NCBI RefSeq assembly: GCF_000143535.2
Contig: NC_037310.1
Location: 2,480,001-2,544,000 of the forward strand
Length of the DNA: 64,000 nucleotides
Reading direction: 5' to 3'
Source: Botrytis cinerea B05.10
Lineage: Eukaryota; Ascomycota; Leotiomycetes; Helotiales; Sclerotiniaceae
In this document: positions 1-12,322 of the stretch, in pieces
How positions within the stretch are numbered: the first letter of the stretch is position 1
How the letters are laid out: each line of letters opens with the position of its first letter
Translations under genes and position numbers: made by a program
The notes under the pieces: generated by a model
Seen by the model: only the letters and a program-made list of their open reading frames with translations
Told to the model about the DNA's origin: nothing
Database searches by the model: none

Positions 1-420
1 GCTCGACGAAGAAACTCGAGTGACATGACGAGTAGTATCACGCCAATGCAAGAGCCGGCAAACATTCCATTAGAGGTGATTTTCCATGTACTGGAGATAA
101 AACCTGCAGAGTCGTCAATGATACTGCAACAGAAGATGGTTTGTAGTTTTATTATCTGTTCACAGGTATAAAAGGCAGAAGGAAACTTGACGTACATGAG
201 TCAATGGTATACCAGTTCCAAAGCATCTAGATGAAGGTTATTAGACATAATTCGCATAACACTCGAAATGATAGAAAGCAATTCATAGGGTTCTCACAGA
301 AATTTGACATCCGCCTCCCATATCCATGGCCGCAGCAGTGCTCTCTGCAGCCATCGTCCCAGTTGCAGTAGCAGTCGCCATCGCACCTCCCATGTCCATG
401 CTTGATGTTCCCATGTCCAT
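1..420 (-). CDS. CTR-family copper transporter (truncated at left edge)
   Basis: High-affinity copper(I) permease of the Ctr family, which forms a trimer in the plasma or vacuolar membrane. Exon 1 is 298-420, exon 2 196-226, exon 3 1-103 and running off the window. The N-terminus shows repeated Met-x-Met copper-binding clusters (MDMG three times, plus scattered Met) in a Thr/Ala-rich segment. The sequence CQISMLWNWYTIDSC follows, then FISSTWKITSNGMFAGSCIGV leading into a hydrophobic helix. This WNW..T..CFI..SW.I.S.G.FAGSC order is the signature of fungal CTR proteins. The exon 2/3 junction was placed so that TCAT joins GTTTTATC (reading SCFIS); it uses a CAG acceptor and keeps the frame. Only about the first half of the protein is present, so the later membrane segments cannot be checked. 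The family is clear; the choice of paralogue (plasma-membrane or vacuolar) is not. Confidence 0.88.
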
Positions 421-1484
421 ATTTACTTAAAAAGCGTTTCCCTTTGCCTTTTCGCTCTGCAGTTGTGTTGTATGTGAAAGCTTTGCGGCTTTTAGAAAAA
501 AAACAAAAAAAAGACTAGACAGTCACCAGCATTTAAGAGAAAAGCGAGGATATCACAGGTCTCGCCGCGAGAACTTTTATTTCAATAAAGAGAGAATCTT
601 GTCATAAGCGGTTTACCTAGCCAATCGGCCGCTAATCACTCGTTGGGTGGTTCAGGTTGATGCGCCAGTTTGAGCAAGATTTGATTGACTGTCGTGTTCT
701 AAACGCCTGTATCAATGAGGCAGCCTTCGTCAGAGCAAGGGACTAGAACTCCAGGCTCTAAACATGATTGGCAGTTTCTGCCAAGAAATTGAGCAAGATT
801 CTTCTGGCTCTGCTGTTGTGGGTCAAGGAAACCTTCTCAGCATTTTCTTTTCGGAGAAAAGATTCTCAGTCTATTCGTTGGCCAAAGGAGGGTATACGAT
901 TTTTTTCAAGCTCTGGATGATTCCTTTTGCATCAGCTATAGAGGTTAATGATAAAGCTAGATTCAGCTAGAGCGATGGTTTAACGAAGTTCTTCACTTGT
1001 AGATATTTACATGCGAATTATATTGATACGCCACCATATGAAGAAACCAGACACATCTATTTTCAACTATGAATGCCAATGTGTGATTTCAACTGACATA
1101 CAACTACTAACCTGATCCAAACCATTAAGGCCAAAAACTGATAATTGACCAAAGATATATGAAGAATGAATGACTACAGGCTTTCGAGTGTTGACTTTTC
1201 GGAAGATGGGAGTATTTTTGGGAGTCAAGATACATGGAAAGAGATGTCAGTGATGAGACGAGATATGAAAGAGATGACATGCGAAATATTGGATGCAAGA
1301 TAATAAGATGCTGTACTCAAAACTCCAGGCTAAATGTTTCAATCTAAAGTGTGCCATCCAGGTATTGTGACATCTAATCACAAAACGAAATACCCCCAGA
1401 AGTAACCGCCCTTAACCGTCTAATCCGCTAAGCGATCTATTTTCAATAGCAATATGATATTCTAATTTGAACCTCCCGGCGCTT
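421..1484. other. Intergenic region, no gene seen
   Basis: AT-rich DNA between the divergent start of the CTR gene and the 3' end of the lipid kinase gene. A 68-codon open frame at 764-970 has no recognisable features and is probably chance. The CTR promoter should lie in the first few hundred bases. An A-rich run around 496-512 is the only simple-sequence feature. Confidence 0.6.
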
Positions 1485-3031
1485 TCACAAATCAACCACA
1501 ATATCCACTGTCCCTTCGCCTTTCAACCTTTCAACTTCCATCCAGCCTCCCTCTTCAACACCTACAATCAAGCCATCTACACAACATCGCCTCCACTTGA
1601 AACCTTCTCCGGATTCCTCAAAATTTATCCTTAGCTTCTCGATACTTTCGTACCCAACTTCCCCTTTCTGGCCATCCTCATCCCATTGCATACCAATATG
1701 GCTTCCGTCTTTGTAGGCCTCTCCCATAACCTTCATTGTTTGCTTACCAGTTGCAGCTCCGAAGTGTATGACTCGCAATTGGCCATCCAAGGGCTTACTT
1801 TCAGGAGATATCGTGAAAGTTCGCTCAAGATTAGATACAAGTACTGAGAGAACGTATCCGTGCTCTTTTCTTTGTATGACTTCTTCTGTACCATCAGATC
1901 TGGTCAATGTGACAGAAGCTTTATACGCGTGTGGTAGAGCTCCATCTTTTGGAAACAATAAATCACCAGCCACCAGGTGAAATCTCTGGTCTCCATGTTT
2001 TCGATACTCGACTGTGTCGCTGTCGGCAACTAGAGTTGCATGTAGGCCATAACTGGCGACAACCGCACCATAGACAATATTGTTCGTGAGTGGTGTCTCT
2101 GTTTGACCTTCGTTCGTAATGGTTCGTGCTCCGGAAGAGAATTTCACACTGAATATCGGAAGTGGTAAAGGGGTACCACGAAGTAATGTCCGTAGACCCT
2201 GTATATATATTGACGGGATTGGAGAAGGTCGATGCAAAGAATGGAAGAGGGCGTTTCCTGTTCCAAGAGGAAGTTGAGATAATGTCGGTTTTACATACGA
2301 CCTGTGCATAGGATGTTAGTAGTGAATAGCACAGATAGGTTGTGCGGAGAAGCCCACCTTGATTTTTCTCCACTCTCAAGCAATCCATTTATTGTATCCA
2401 CCATCCCACCATCGCCACTTAACATCAATATCGATTGTTTTTTTCCCTTATTTGCGCCCCCCAGCAATGTCGAGCTTGCAAAATCCTTGACGGAATCTGC
2501 ATTATCTGTTCTGATTAAGGTGTAGCTTCCTTCCGGCAATCCGACAGAGCCGAGAATTTGGTATAATACAGCGTCGTAAAAGTCTGGCGCCAATCCCGTC
2601 CCGGACAACGTTGAGATCAAAACGTATATCTGCGTTTCTGCGGAGCGAAGATAAGTTGGCAGACTCCTAACCAGATAACTTTCGAGACATTCTTGGGGAA
2701 GGTTGGTGGCAGATGTTGTCTTCAACTCGAATGGAAGTTTTTTGATTCCTCCTTCTGTTGGAAGCAGACTGAAGATTGTGTAGCCCAGACTACCATTGGG
2801 CCCCTCATTCTCCGTAACGCAAATCACATCTTCTCCCTGGATTTTCCCACCAGATATCCTGCCATCGATTCCGACAGCTCCTGACCATGTGAGGTCTCCA
2901 TCCCGATAAGAGAAATGCACAGGGTCATCGGCGAGATAAGCATAGGTCGTCGCACTGCTATCAGTCACTTCGGTATCATTGTCGGAACTATGTGCAGCGT
3001 CAGAGCTAGAGGAAGGGATAGAATTTGCCAT
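1485..3031 (-). CDS. Diacylglycerol/sphingoid-base kinase family protein
   Basis: Predicted lipid kinase of the DAGK-catalytic family, which phosphorylates long-chain bases, ceramide or diacylglycerol. Exon 1 is 2358-3031 and exon 2 is 1485-2301; the 56-nt intron interrupts an AG|G codon and the product is 496 aa. Within it, LMLSGDGGMVDTING (about residue 203) matches the nucleotide-binding loop, and QLPLGTGNAL (about residue 235) matches the P-x-GT-x-N motif just after the splice. The C-terminal half has the beta-rich LCB5/sphingosine-kinase fold, ending in a WRRCCVDGLIVGVEEGGW block. The loop reads SGDGG rather than the usual GGDG. The N-terminal 200 residues are poorly conserved. There is no signal peptide or membrane segment, so it is probably cytosolic or peripheral. 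The substrate cannot be told from the sequence. Confidence 0.85.
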
Positions 3032-3229
3032 CTCGACAAGACGCTGAAATGAACCTGAAGGTTGTTAAGGAATGCAATGCCATGATGAATAATGTGAGCA
3101 ATCCCGATTAAGTTTTGAACATGGGGGTGTCTCTGTCGTGATAGCAGATGAGGTGCTCGGCTTATTTATTTGGGTGGGGTTGAACCACCAATAAGGTGCT
3201 AAGGTAAGCCGGCCCTAGATTGGCCTATC

Positions 3230-3233
<4 letters not shown>

Positions 3234-3267
<34 letters not shown>
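3234..3267. repeat. (TC)n microsatellite
   Basis: Seventeen uninterrupted TC units followed by a C-rich tail. It lies about 200 bp upstream of the lipid kinase start. Pyrimidine tracts of this kind are common in fungal promoters; it is also likely to vary in length between isolates. Confidence 0.95.
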
Positions 3268-3271
<4 letters not shown>

Positions 3272-4139
3272 TCCCCCGTACATCTTGGTCCATCATACCA
3301 AAATGAAATAGCAAGGCTTTCTGATATTCCCTTCAGTTGACGGTAAGTAAAGGGGTCAGCATTGCTAGGTGATCTTTTTCACCAATTTGCCGATCGTTTC
3401 CATTCTTACACGACGTGCGATGACCTCTCTTGCAATCCCGGGCAGTAAGTTGTCGATCTCGAACAGTTCATGCAACACGGCCTTTTACATTTGTCTACTA
3501 CGAGATGTTGAGATCGACTTGCATATATGTCGTGAGCGCCTTGCGGGCGGGATTGAAATGTGTCAATTAGTCGAGGCATATTGTGTTTCTCACGAAGTCA
3601 ATGGGTCTATTCCGGGTCGGCAGCTTTGCGCATGGGAGTGAATGGGGAGGAACCCAATTTTGAGGCCGAGGATCTTCCTGGCCCTTCGAACCGTTTCATC
3701 TGTTATCTAGAGGTTCTCGATGATGGTGTGCATCAGAATTGGTGATGGCCGGGATTGAGCTTAGTGATGAGTGTATCCTCACAAAACAGCGGCAGTCTTG
3801 CTATTCGTGCTCAGCATTGAGGAATGTCTCAATATTTATGGTGGCTTAGGAAGCTCTCCTTATTCTCTCGAAAGGGTTCATAGTGAATTCATTGATCAAG
3901 ACACGCGAAGGTGCTCTTGCCAGGGGAGCCGTGAGCCCCTTTCAATGTGCATGCGTGGTTTTTTGATTTGGAATAGACAGTTTTGGGCTTGCAGAGTTCG
4001 GTTGATAAATCAAATGCGAAGAATCACGAATAAAAAGTCACATTTTGACAGGTCTCATATATGGAAAAACTTGTAGATAACGGAGGTGCTTATTAATTTC
4101 AAACAGGTCTTAATCTCATTCCTGGATCAACACATACTT
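3268..4139. other. Intergenic region, no gene seen
   Basis: Open frames of 60-101 codons (3369-3641, 3560-3745, 3771-4076, all +) show no domain, no signal peptide and no splice-linked continuation. I treat them as chance. Confidence 0.5.
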
Positions 4140-5213
4140 TTAAACCTTTGAAACTTTCTTCTCCTCTGAGGAATAGAATAGAGCTGCTCCAACGATGAGC
4201 TGAACATAATTAGCACCATTGCTACAGGTCCTGTTTGGGGAGTACAGTTCTCTGAACCGAGAGGATGGGCTAGCAGGGGAAAATGAAGTTATTAGATAGG
4301 CAATGATATCAGTGATGGGTAATATCGAGCTTACCATTTGAATTACAAGACCGCGATCAGCCTCATAAAAGATCTGGTATTTAACCCGCTTGTCAACCGG
4401 AGTGCTAGGTGAGAGGGTACTAAAAAGCTACAACTGGCCGACAAAAAGACTGAAGCGAAGGGACCTACTGTATGATTTACTCATCATCAGTCCATCCATC
4501 ATACATCTCGTCTAGAAGATTTCTACGCGGGATATCGATATTGAAATTATGGCTTTATCACCTTTATAGTGATCCCAGACTAGAAAAATGATAAGCACAG
4601 CCCCCAAACCGTAGAAAAAACCGATTATCCAGGAATCATCCCAAGCGAATACAATACCACCATTCCAACAAGCAAATAGAAGCATAAGATAGCAGGAGTA
4701 AGTATAACAAAGCTAGAAGATCCAGGTGTGTATCCAATGAACGAAAACGGACATGGAACGAGGTCTCGGATGTGATTGAGAATGCGAACCACAATCATAA
4801 ACACCACTCACTACCTCTCCACCATCGGGAAGATCGAGGTGAAAGCTTAATAAGTTCAATATGCTCCAGAGCTTTGATTATAAGAGAAAGTGAAGGACTT
4901 ACATCATCTCTAAGTGGCAAAGTCTATCAACAGGCCACCGAATAAAGAACCGCTGGTTAGCCCTCGCCACGGGACTAAAATCCTGTCCGTACCACTCAAT
5001 ACCATTCAAAGAATGAAAATTATCGGTTATGCGAGGAACAGCAGCGACAATAATGGTTCCAACAAGAAGCATGATGAAAAGAACTAAAGCTACAGCAGTC
5101 TTGAAAGCCCAATGTTGAAGGCCATTGGCCCAAACGGGCTCTGAACATGGATTCTGGATATAAAAAAAACACGCCAGAGGTTTTTTTTGCTTCTGCGCTC
5201 TGAATGCCATCAA
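4140..5213 (-). pseudogene. Decayed DHA14-type MFS drug transporter
   Basis: Remnant of a 14-helix MFS drug/toxin efflux pump, recognisable only as scattered pieces in shifting frames. The first piece (about 5040-5110) reads as a helix followed by VAAVPRITDNFHSLNGIEWYG, the ATAIPRITDDFHSL..VGWYG block of helix 1. The second (about 4510-4660) reads FAWDDSWIIGFFYGLGAVLI and then LVWDHYKGDKA, the central helix and the W..RRGDRA region. The third (about 4350-4410) reads TPVDKRVKYQIFYEADRGLV, the YQILYGAGRGLGLQ block, directly before a GTAAGC donor. The fourth, after that intron, reads TPQTGPVAMVLIMFSSSL. The order is correct for one protein. The helices between the first and second pieces and the end of the protein are missing, and frameshifts separate the rest. 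Family assignment rests on these four blocks together. Confidence 0.75.
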
Positions 5214-8200
5214 GTTTTTCTTATTGGATAAAAGACTTCGAGGATGGATCTCCCTCTATCTTTTCTTGAGACTGGCGCATTAGATGGTTGCTTTAAAGAA
5301 GCTCGCTTTGGTGCCTCTGCTGATGCCTCTGTCGATAAATTTCTATCTCAAGATCAAGGATCGAAATTTTAACAACTGATACTTTCCAAGCTCGACAGAA
5401 GAGCGCTGATAAATACAAGAGAGCATGGACAATATCGCATTAAGCTTCATGACGTTTATATCCCTAATAGAGTAGTATAGCAATAATTAAACTATAATCA
5501 AGAAAAACGTCACCTACTCGAACTCTTGATTTCTCATTCAGTTTAAGCATTTCTTGCAAGATCAGTTTCCTTTCGTGTCTCGACTCTCTCTTTGAGATAC
5601 CTCACATTCCTGACTTGTGAGAATGGACCATATACCCAGGAGTGGAGTAGATCATACTCAGATCAAAATGTTCACTTCACTCATCTTGAGGCCCACGATG
5701 ACATACTTGACATGAAACTACCCAGTCAAGATAAATCGTCCGTCGATCTAAGGACGGGACCATCAGAATTGCTCTTAAATAATGAGAATTTTGTTTATAC
5801 CCATCATATTTCTACAGCAACCAGGGTAAATTTTAAATCTGGTTGGAATAGTACAGCTGTTGTGAGAGACCAGCTGGTAGTGCTAATATTAGATGTTGGC
5901 TCTTGAACTCGTGTTGATGAGATTTAAGGGTGCTAGCTGAGAGCATGTGGATTGAATTAAGTAGTCGATTTGTGTTCCTACTTTCCGTGTATTTTCACGG
6001 GATGCTTAACAAAGATAAATCTGTTGTGGCATACATCTCTCTTGAATATATACCAAACTATTTCCTTGCAGAGCGTGTTGCCACAGATGGCAGGGTATTG
6101 GTGCATGTTACACAATTGGAGGATATCGTTGAGCAGTGAACATGTCGATAATTGGCCCAACCTGTCCACAGCAAAACAAGGTTGCGTACAGAATGTCTTG
6201 TAACGTCTCATAGATGTCTGGAGCAAGAGAATCAATAGCTATTTTGGTTGAGAAGAGTGCATGTAATGAATGCATCAGGACGTTCAGTTAACGCACTGTG
6301 TTTCGGAAGGCTGTGGACGAGAGCACTTGCGCATCAGCTCACAGCTCCGACATCAGTCATACACTGAAAGTCAAGCAGATTCATGGTCGAAAGTATAAAT
6401 CCGAGTGGAGGAACCGCTAACCCCCTAACGTTGGAAAGGGAAGCAAAAATTGCGAAGCACGAGTTTGAAGTCGGTCATTGTCGAGTGGAAAGTGTCATGG
6501 GAGAAGCTCGGACTGAATAGCCCCATCGGCGTAATCTAGGACGTTGACAAGTGTTTGCATATAAAGTTATCTTTGATTACCTCTGTCGAAAACGAGAGTG
6601 ATAGTCGGTAAACGTCCAAGTTAGCGGAACTTTATTAGCGACATGTGACTGCTCACTGATTGTAAGCAGATCATGTCGACTTTGATGTCCTGGGGGTGCT
6701 CCAATTGCGGCAATGATACAACACAGGTTCAAACGAATCCGTCTTGGGATCATCATTTAGCTGTGGTGGAATTTGTATGTATGAGCTTCTTGGACAATTG
6801 CTCCGTGTCATGAATTTGAGGGGTAGCTTGTTAGCCAATTGTGACTAGCCAGGCACGTGTCAGGCCAGCAAACTCAACGCATTCCAATTCACGATATAGA
6901 GTTTGAACAGGTCTCGGAATTGGCCCGAGAAAGAAGTGCTGTGTTTATATTTTGGCTTTTGACAGACTGATAATAATGATGATAATAATAATAATAGTTG
7001 CTTTTGGTGGCGTCATTTGAATCACCCGCACTCTAACCCAGGAATTTCGTGACTAAAGCTTGAAAGTATGTTAATTAACTCTTGCCGATTACCTCGTAAT
7101 TGCATTCAACTTGTTTCCCCATAATCAATCCAAGACAGCGCGTTTCACTAATGCAGTTTCCCACCCGGATGTACTGTTTATATTGGACCTTTCGGGCCTT
7201 TCAGTCTGACCTTTCTTCTCCAGGTATTCTTCTCGTGAATCCCATCCTGATTGGGATATGTCTGGGGAAGAGAAGGGGAATGAATGGACGTCTTTCGAAT
7301 TCTACCATCACGTACTGCTCTAAGTGGGGCGAACACGTTTTTGTCTGCTCTGCTCTGATAATCATCGTCGTTCCTGCATCGACTATAGGAATGATATACT
7401 TGCTAGCACACATACTACTTGACATCAGCACCTGCCGCGTTGCAACTCTTACTCGTGACATTTCCCAGATTTGCTCTCCCATCTCTGTTCCAACAGTTCT
7501 TGCCTAAAATTAAGTCTGAGATTATTTTGATTAGACATCTCGAATCCACGCATCCTGGGCAACGGCAGCGGCAGTCCTGATCGGCGCCAATGATAAGCAG
7601 TTTATCAAAACGTTTCGAGAAGATCGTCAGTATATCTGAGGAGCTCTTATCGTAAGCCCCTACTCAGCCCCGCCGGCTCTCACCCATAGAAAACGTGATT
7701 TGTCCACTTGCTGAGATTGTCGACAATCTTGATATTAAACGCTCCACAGCCGATCAGGAACTTGCAACTTCTTGAAACATGGGTTTTGACATGTTGGTGA
7801 GATTTACCTAGGAAGACCACGACATACGAGGAACAGATTTCTGATCCTAGCCGTATTTTCTTCCTCTAGCTGGACTGTTGGCATTAGTTTGACAGCAATG
7901 GGCTATTATTGTATTCGACAATTCGTGAAAGTCAAGAAGCTTCACGAAATGCTTGGTTAATTTAAGCATTTCAGACCTTGTTACACCTTATTCAGGGCTC
8001 AGGCAGGAGCAGGCATATTCCCAACTACCGCCTTGGCACTTGCGTGTCCCTAATATTTTCTAACAGAAACTCTCGAGGGTCTCTGGAAACATCTCTATGG
8101 GACCTAAAATAGCAGCAATTTGTATCAAACTAACCTTTAAATAAAACTGACATGACAGTCAGTCAGTCTCGTCGTCTCAAACCAGCGTGCCAGCCTCAAT

Positions 8201-9104
8201 CGATAGTCTGTCTGATCATAGATCATGCCATCCATCACTGATCAGTGATTTTGCTTCATTTCCTGCTTTTATCCCGCTAATCACGAACTGCTTGCTATCT
8301 AGACATTGTCTTGTGGATCCCTATCACTCAAATTTACCAACAGATAGAGCTAATTAAATAAATCACCCTGATGGCCAGTCATTTCTCGATAGCAATACCA
8401 CGTTCATTTGTAGAACCTTGAATTCCTTTCCAACCGCCCTTGCAACGAGGTGTATAACTTTATTAGATTCGCTGGTGGTCTCTCTGCACATGGGGATGCT
8501 CATCTTGGGATGCCTGGGTAGGCAGATCTACTATTTCTATCTGCTACATTCATCAATCCTCAGAACTTAGACGTATATAGATCCACTGAAAGCGACCCCC
8601 TTTATATGAATGAGCATAGTCGATGATTAACTTGAAGCACCTCGAATTTTCCAACCTTGAATTTTGGATTTTCTTTACTCTAATTTGATTATTCCCCATG
8701 GTTTAATTTAATTTACTATCTTGCACCAGTGCCACCAGAGACCAGGGACTATCAAACGCTTCGTCATCCTGTCCGAATTCATTCTCCATCGTCTCCACCT
8801 TTCTCCTATTCATTCAGCTATTTTCTCTCCCCATTTCCCACCTAGACCTTCGTCCGACCTTTTCCATCAATCTAGAATTCAGTCCTTATTCTTCTCTTTT
8901 CCTTCCTTTCCTTTCCTTTCCTTCACACCTTCATTTGTTATCTTGCGTTCTTGCTTTGCGGCTGCACTGCACTGAATTATATACGACACGAGCGAGTATA
9001 CTGTTGATTGGGTGTCACTACGATAAGAGTCGCTAGCATCTACAGGAAGTGATTACCGAAGCCCAGGCGATAATCTCCACAAGAGCCCGACGAGAGCCCC
9101 CAAA
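5214..9104. other. Long gene-poor AT-rich region
   Basis: 3.9 kb without a gene I can support. The longest open frame (7100-7507 +, 135 codons) has no recognisable motif and no good start context. Others at 5592-5906, 5930-6139 and 7201-7482 overlap each other in different frames. A TAA/TGA-rich trinucleotide patch lies at about 6969-7000. A pyrimidine-rich CCTTT-repeat stretch at about 8896-8925 sits in the presumed promoter or leader of the downstream glycosyltransferase gene. Relics of transposons were looked for by eye and not seen. Confidence 0.5.
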
Positions 9105-10783
9105 ATGCCTAGAATGCCTGTGCACCGCTTTCTCGCGGTTGCGACGATAGCATTTTTCCTCATTTTATCATACTACCACGAAAATGTTTCCCAGACTTTC
9201 GTACCTGCCTTTAGGGAAACGCCACAAGAAGAGAATGTAGCACCGCCAGAAAAGTCACAACCAACTGCAAAACAGGTTGCTCAAACTCATGAAACACAAC
9301 AAGCTCAAATTGCACCAGTGGAATTAAACATCACGGATGTTGACGATGCTGCGTTCTTAGAAGATGTTCTAGCGAGGAACAATGTCGAGATGAACATCAA
9401 TTATGCGATGAGAACTATACGATATGTCACAGACGCGAAGGAAAGACCGATGTTGACGAATACCAGCCAAGAATTGTTTCCTCGTGGGTGGAAGAAGATC
9501 AAGCTTTCAGATGTTGAGAAGCTGCCGGCGGATACATTAGAGCCTTTGGAAATTCACGTTATGAAAACTCCACGACCAGACGAAATTGACGCTTCCGAGT
9601 TGTTGTTTGGAGTTTCGACCACTTACAAGAGATTCAGTGATAAAGTTGATGGGCCTGTCAAGGAATGGGTACGATGGCTCACAGATGGAAATGGCACATC
9701 GAACGGAGCTGGTCTTGTTTTGCAATTGCACGATACCACCGATGATCAATTGGCAGCTGCTCAAAAATTGCTTACCGGTGTTGGAATTGATGCAACGGTC
9801 ATACACTCGGATCCTTCGCTCGATATGCCGGGTAGATATGTCGATTTGGTACCAATTCTTTACAGCCATCCATCAAGGTCAAGCAGAAAATACCTGTCGT
9901 TGATTGACGACGATACTTTCTTTCCCTCGCTTGGCGCATTGATGAAGGAGTTGCACAGTTATGATCCTAACGAGGAGAACTATATCGGTACTCTCACAGA
10001 GCGGGTGGATTTTATTATGCATGATCGAGTTCCCATGGTAAGAACTTAAAATCCTTCTTGTCAATTGCCACTAACAAATCGTAGGCTTACGGTGGAGCTG
10101 GTGTTTTTATTACTGCCCCTCTCGCACAAACTCTGATTGGACTCCCCTGTCTCGACGTGGATCCTTCCACGGGCGAATATACCGAATCCGGGTTTCAGGG
10201 CGACCGACTCCTCTACCACTGTATCAAAAACCATACTTCCATTACTCTGAACTATCTCCCCAGACTTAACCAGCTCGATCAATGGGGCGACCCATCCGGT
10301 TTCTACGAAGCTGGCCATCAACCCCTCTCTTTACATCATTACAAATCTTGGCATCATGCTACTCCTGAAGTATCTCACATTGTTGCAGATGCTTGTGGTG
10401 AAGCATGTGTCTTCCAAAGATTCGGTTTCGACGGAGTAGGATCATCAAAGTGGGTTCTCACAAATGGATACTCTCTCGCCGAATATCCAACTGGTATTCA
10501 TTGGGACATGTCGAAGATGGAAGGAACATTTGATCTCGGCGATTCAGATGTTTGGGCTTCTGGAAAGGAAGATGTGCGGTTAGCTTTTGCTTATGGCGCT
10601 CTTCGTGAGGGGTTGAGTTACACGGGCAAGAAGCGAGCCTGGGAGGCGCTTGGAGGAAGAAAAAGAGCTGATGGTGTGGTGGATATGGTTTACGTCAAGA
10701 GGCGGGGTGACCATAGATGGGTTGGTGAACATGAGAATGAAGAAGATAGGGAGAATGTTGTGGTTTTGAGGTTCATTCCATAA
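9105..10783 (+). CDS. Fringe-like / GT31-type glycosyltransferase, type II membrane protein
   Basis: Predicted Golgi glycosyltransferase of the fringe/GT31-like group found in fungi. Exons are 9105-10037 and 10085-10783; the 47-nt intron lies between Met311 and Ala312 and the product is 543 aa. A hydrophobic signal anchor (about residues 6-23) follows a short basic N-terminus, giving type II topology. The metal-binding DxD motif is seen in SLIDDDTFFP (about residue 268). After the splice comes AYGGAGVFIT, the conserved glycine-rich acceptor loop of fringe proteins, then a GFQGDRLLYHC block and a LSLHHYKSWHH block. The first ATG downstream of a long pyrimidine-rich leader was chosen. The acceptor sugar and linkage are not predictable. 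Downstream, 10784-11179 is a likely 3' UTR. Confidence 0.87.
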
Positions 10784-12322
10784 GTTGGACCTCTTCTAGT
10801 TTAGGAGAAGGGCTACTTGCTGTCTTCTCTATTACAAATCTTTCTGGATATAGGTTTGCTGGATTTAGGGGATGTTTATATTCGTGTGTCCGCAGACAGT
10901 CACATAGGGTTCTGTTGCATATCGGCGTTTTTGGGAAAATGGGGTGCGGATCATCTACGCATTGAATGCTAGTAGATTCTGGCTGGCGTTTTGGACAGAT
11001 TCTTTGCACCGAGAGATGAGGATGGCGAAGGGTATCTGATTGAATTGGATATATGTGTATATGGCTGGAGATCTACGGTGGATATTTATGGATGAGACGA
11101 AACTTCGGTTTATAGAAATATAGATAGACTGATGATAAATTAAGTGTACAACAAAAATACCCTGGAGCATGATGCAATCTTTTTTTTTTTTTTTTTTTTA
11201 AACTTTGACTTTGGAGCTATGGGCATTAGTGTGCTTGGTGATTATTTGTCTGTGTGTTTGTAATTTCTTTATGCTTTTTTCTATGCTGATTGATATTCTA
11301 TTTCCATCCTTTCATAATGTGGATAGTGGAGCTCCGAGGCAAGGTACTCGTTATGGAGCAACTTGAGTGATGGAGTTACATCAACATACATCAACATACA
11401 TGTTCATATAGCAGTGATTGATCTCTGCTCTGGAGTTACAGCCATCTAATTAAAGTTCCCATTTCATAATATCTTTTCCCTTCGTAGCGAATTTATATCA
11501 ATGGATTGATTGTATACGATAAGTTAACATACAGTTGCAAAGATAATCCTAGCCCCCAAGACCGTTTCAAGCTCTTGTTTCACGCGAATCCCTGAACTAG
11601 AAGGATGTTCTAATTGGTACATATTATTCCTGCGGCTGAGTCGGGTGTGCTGTACTGTGGGGACACAGATCGATTTTGTGGGTGTCCAAGGAATGGAGGG
11701 AGGTATTGGGGGTCGGAGATTTGATGTTTTTGTAGATAGAGTATTGTTTGTTTGACCTGGAGCCTTTGGTTGTTGTAAGATAGTATGTTGTGCTCCATAT
11801 ACAGAGGCGTACATCTATCATCTAAACATCAATTCTCCGAGAATATTCTCACATCTGCAAACCCTCGTGTCCAAACTAATCATGGAAATCTTCTCTCTAT
11901 CTCGTTTATTCTCGACTCTGTGAATGACACTTTGCAGAGACCCGGTTTTATCTTTGGTGAAAAGCTTTCCCAATTGGCAACGAATCATCAGGATGAACGG
12001 TCGCTTTGAGTCAATTTGTCTACTCTTATAAATGACGCTGGGCTTTTCTGTAGGTAAAAAGCACAAGGGCTGAAGTGCAGAAGAGCCCAGCAAAAAGGAT
12101 CTGCATGAAGCAACGCTTCTTCATCTGAGATCAAATCGGCTTACCGTTCTGTGTATGTGTAGACTTTATCGAGAAGGATTAGATGGGTCACAAAAGAATT
12201 GAAATAAAAGTCGTGGTCATTGGAGCAGACTCTCAAGGCTATTGATGACTGACTACTTTCTTTTGACTGATATAACTCCCACTTCTTGTTAGTAAACTGA
12301 ATTCTCAAGTGGACCCAGCTAG
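10784..12322. other. Intergenic region with poly-T tract
   Basis: 3' flank of the glycosyltransferase gene. It holds a run of 20 T at 11180-11199 and a short duplicated ACATCAACAT unit at about 11381-11402. Open frames on the minus strand at 11524-11821 and 11818-12093 overlap in three frames and carry no recognisable motif. No gene is supported. Confidence 0.5.

Noticed and set aside
7100..7507. 135-codon plus-strand ORF
   Set aside because: No domain, no consistent codon bias by eye, and an overlapping antisense frame; treated as chance in AT-rich DNA.
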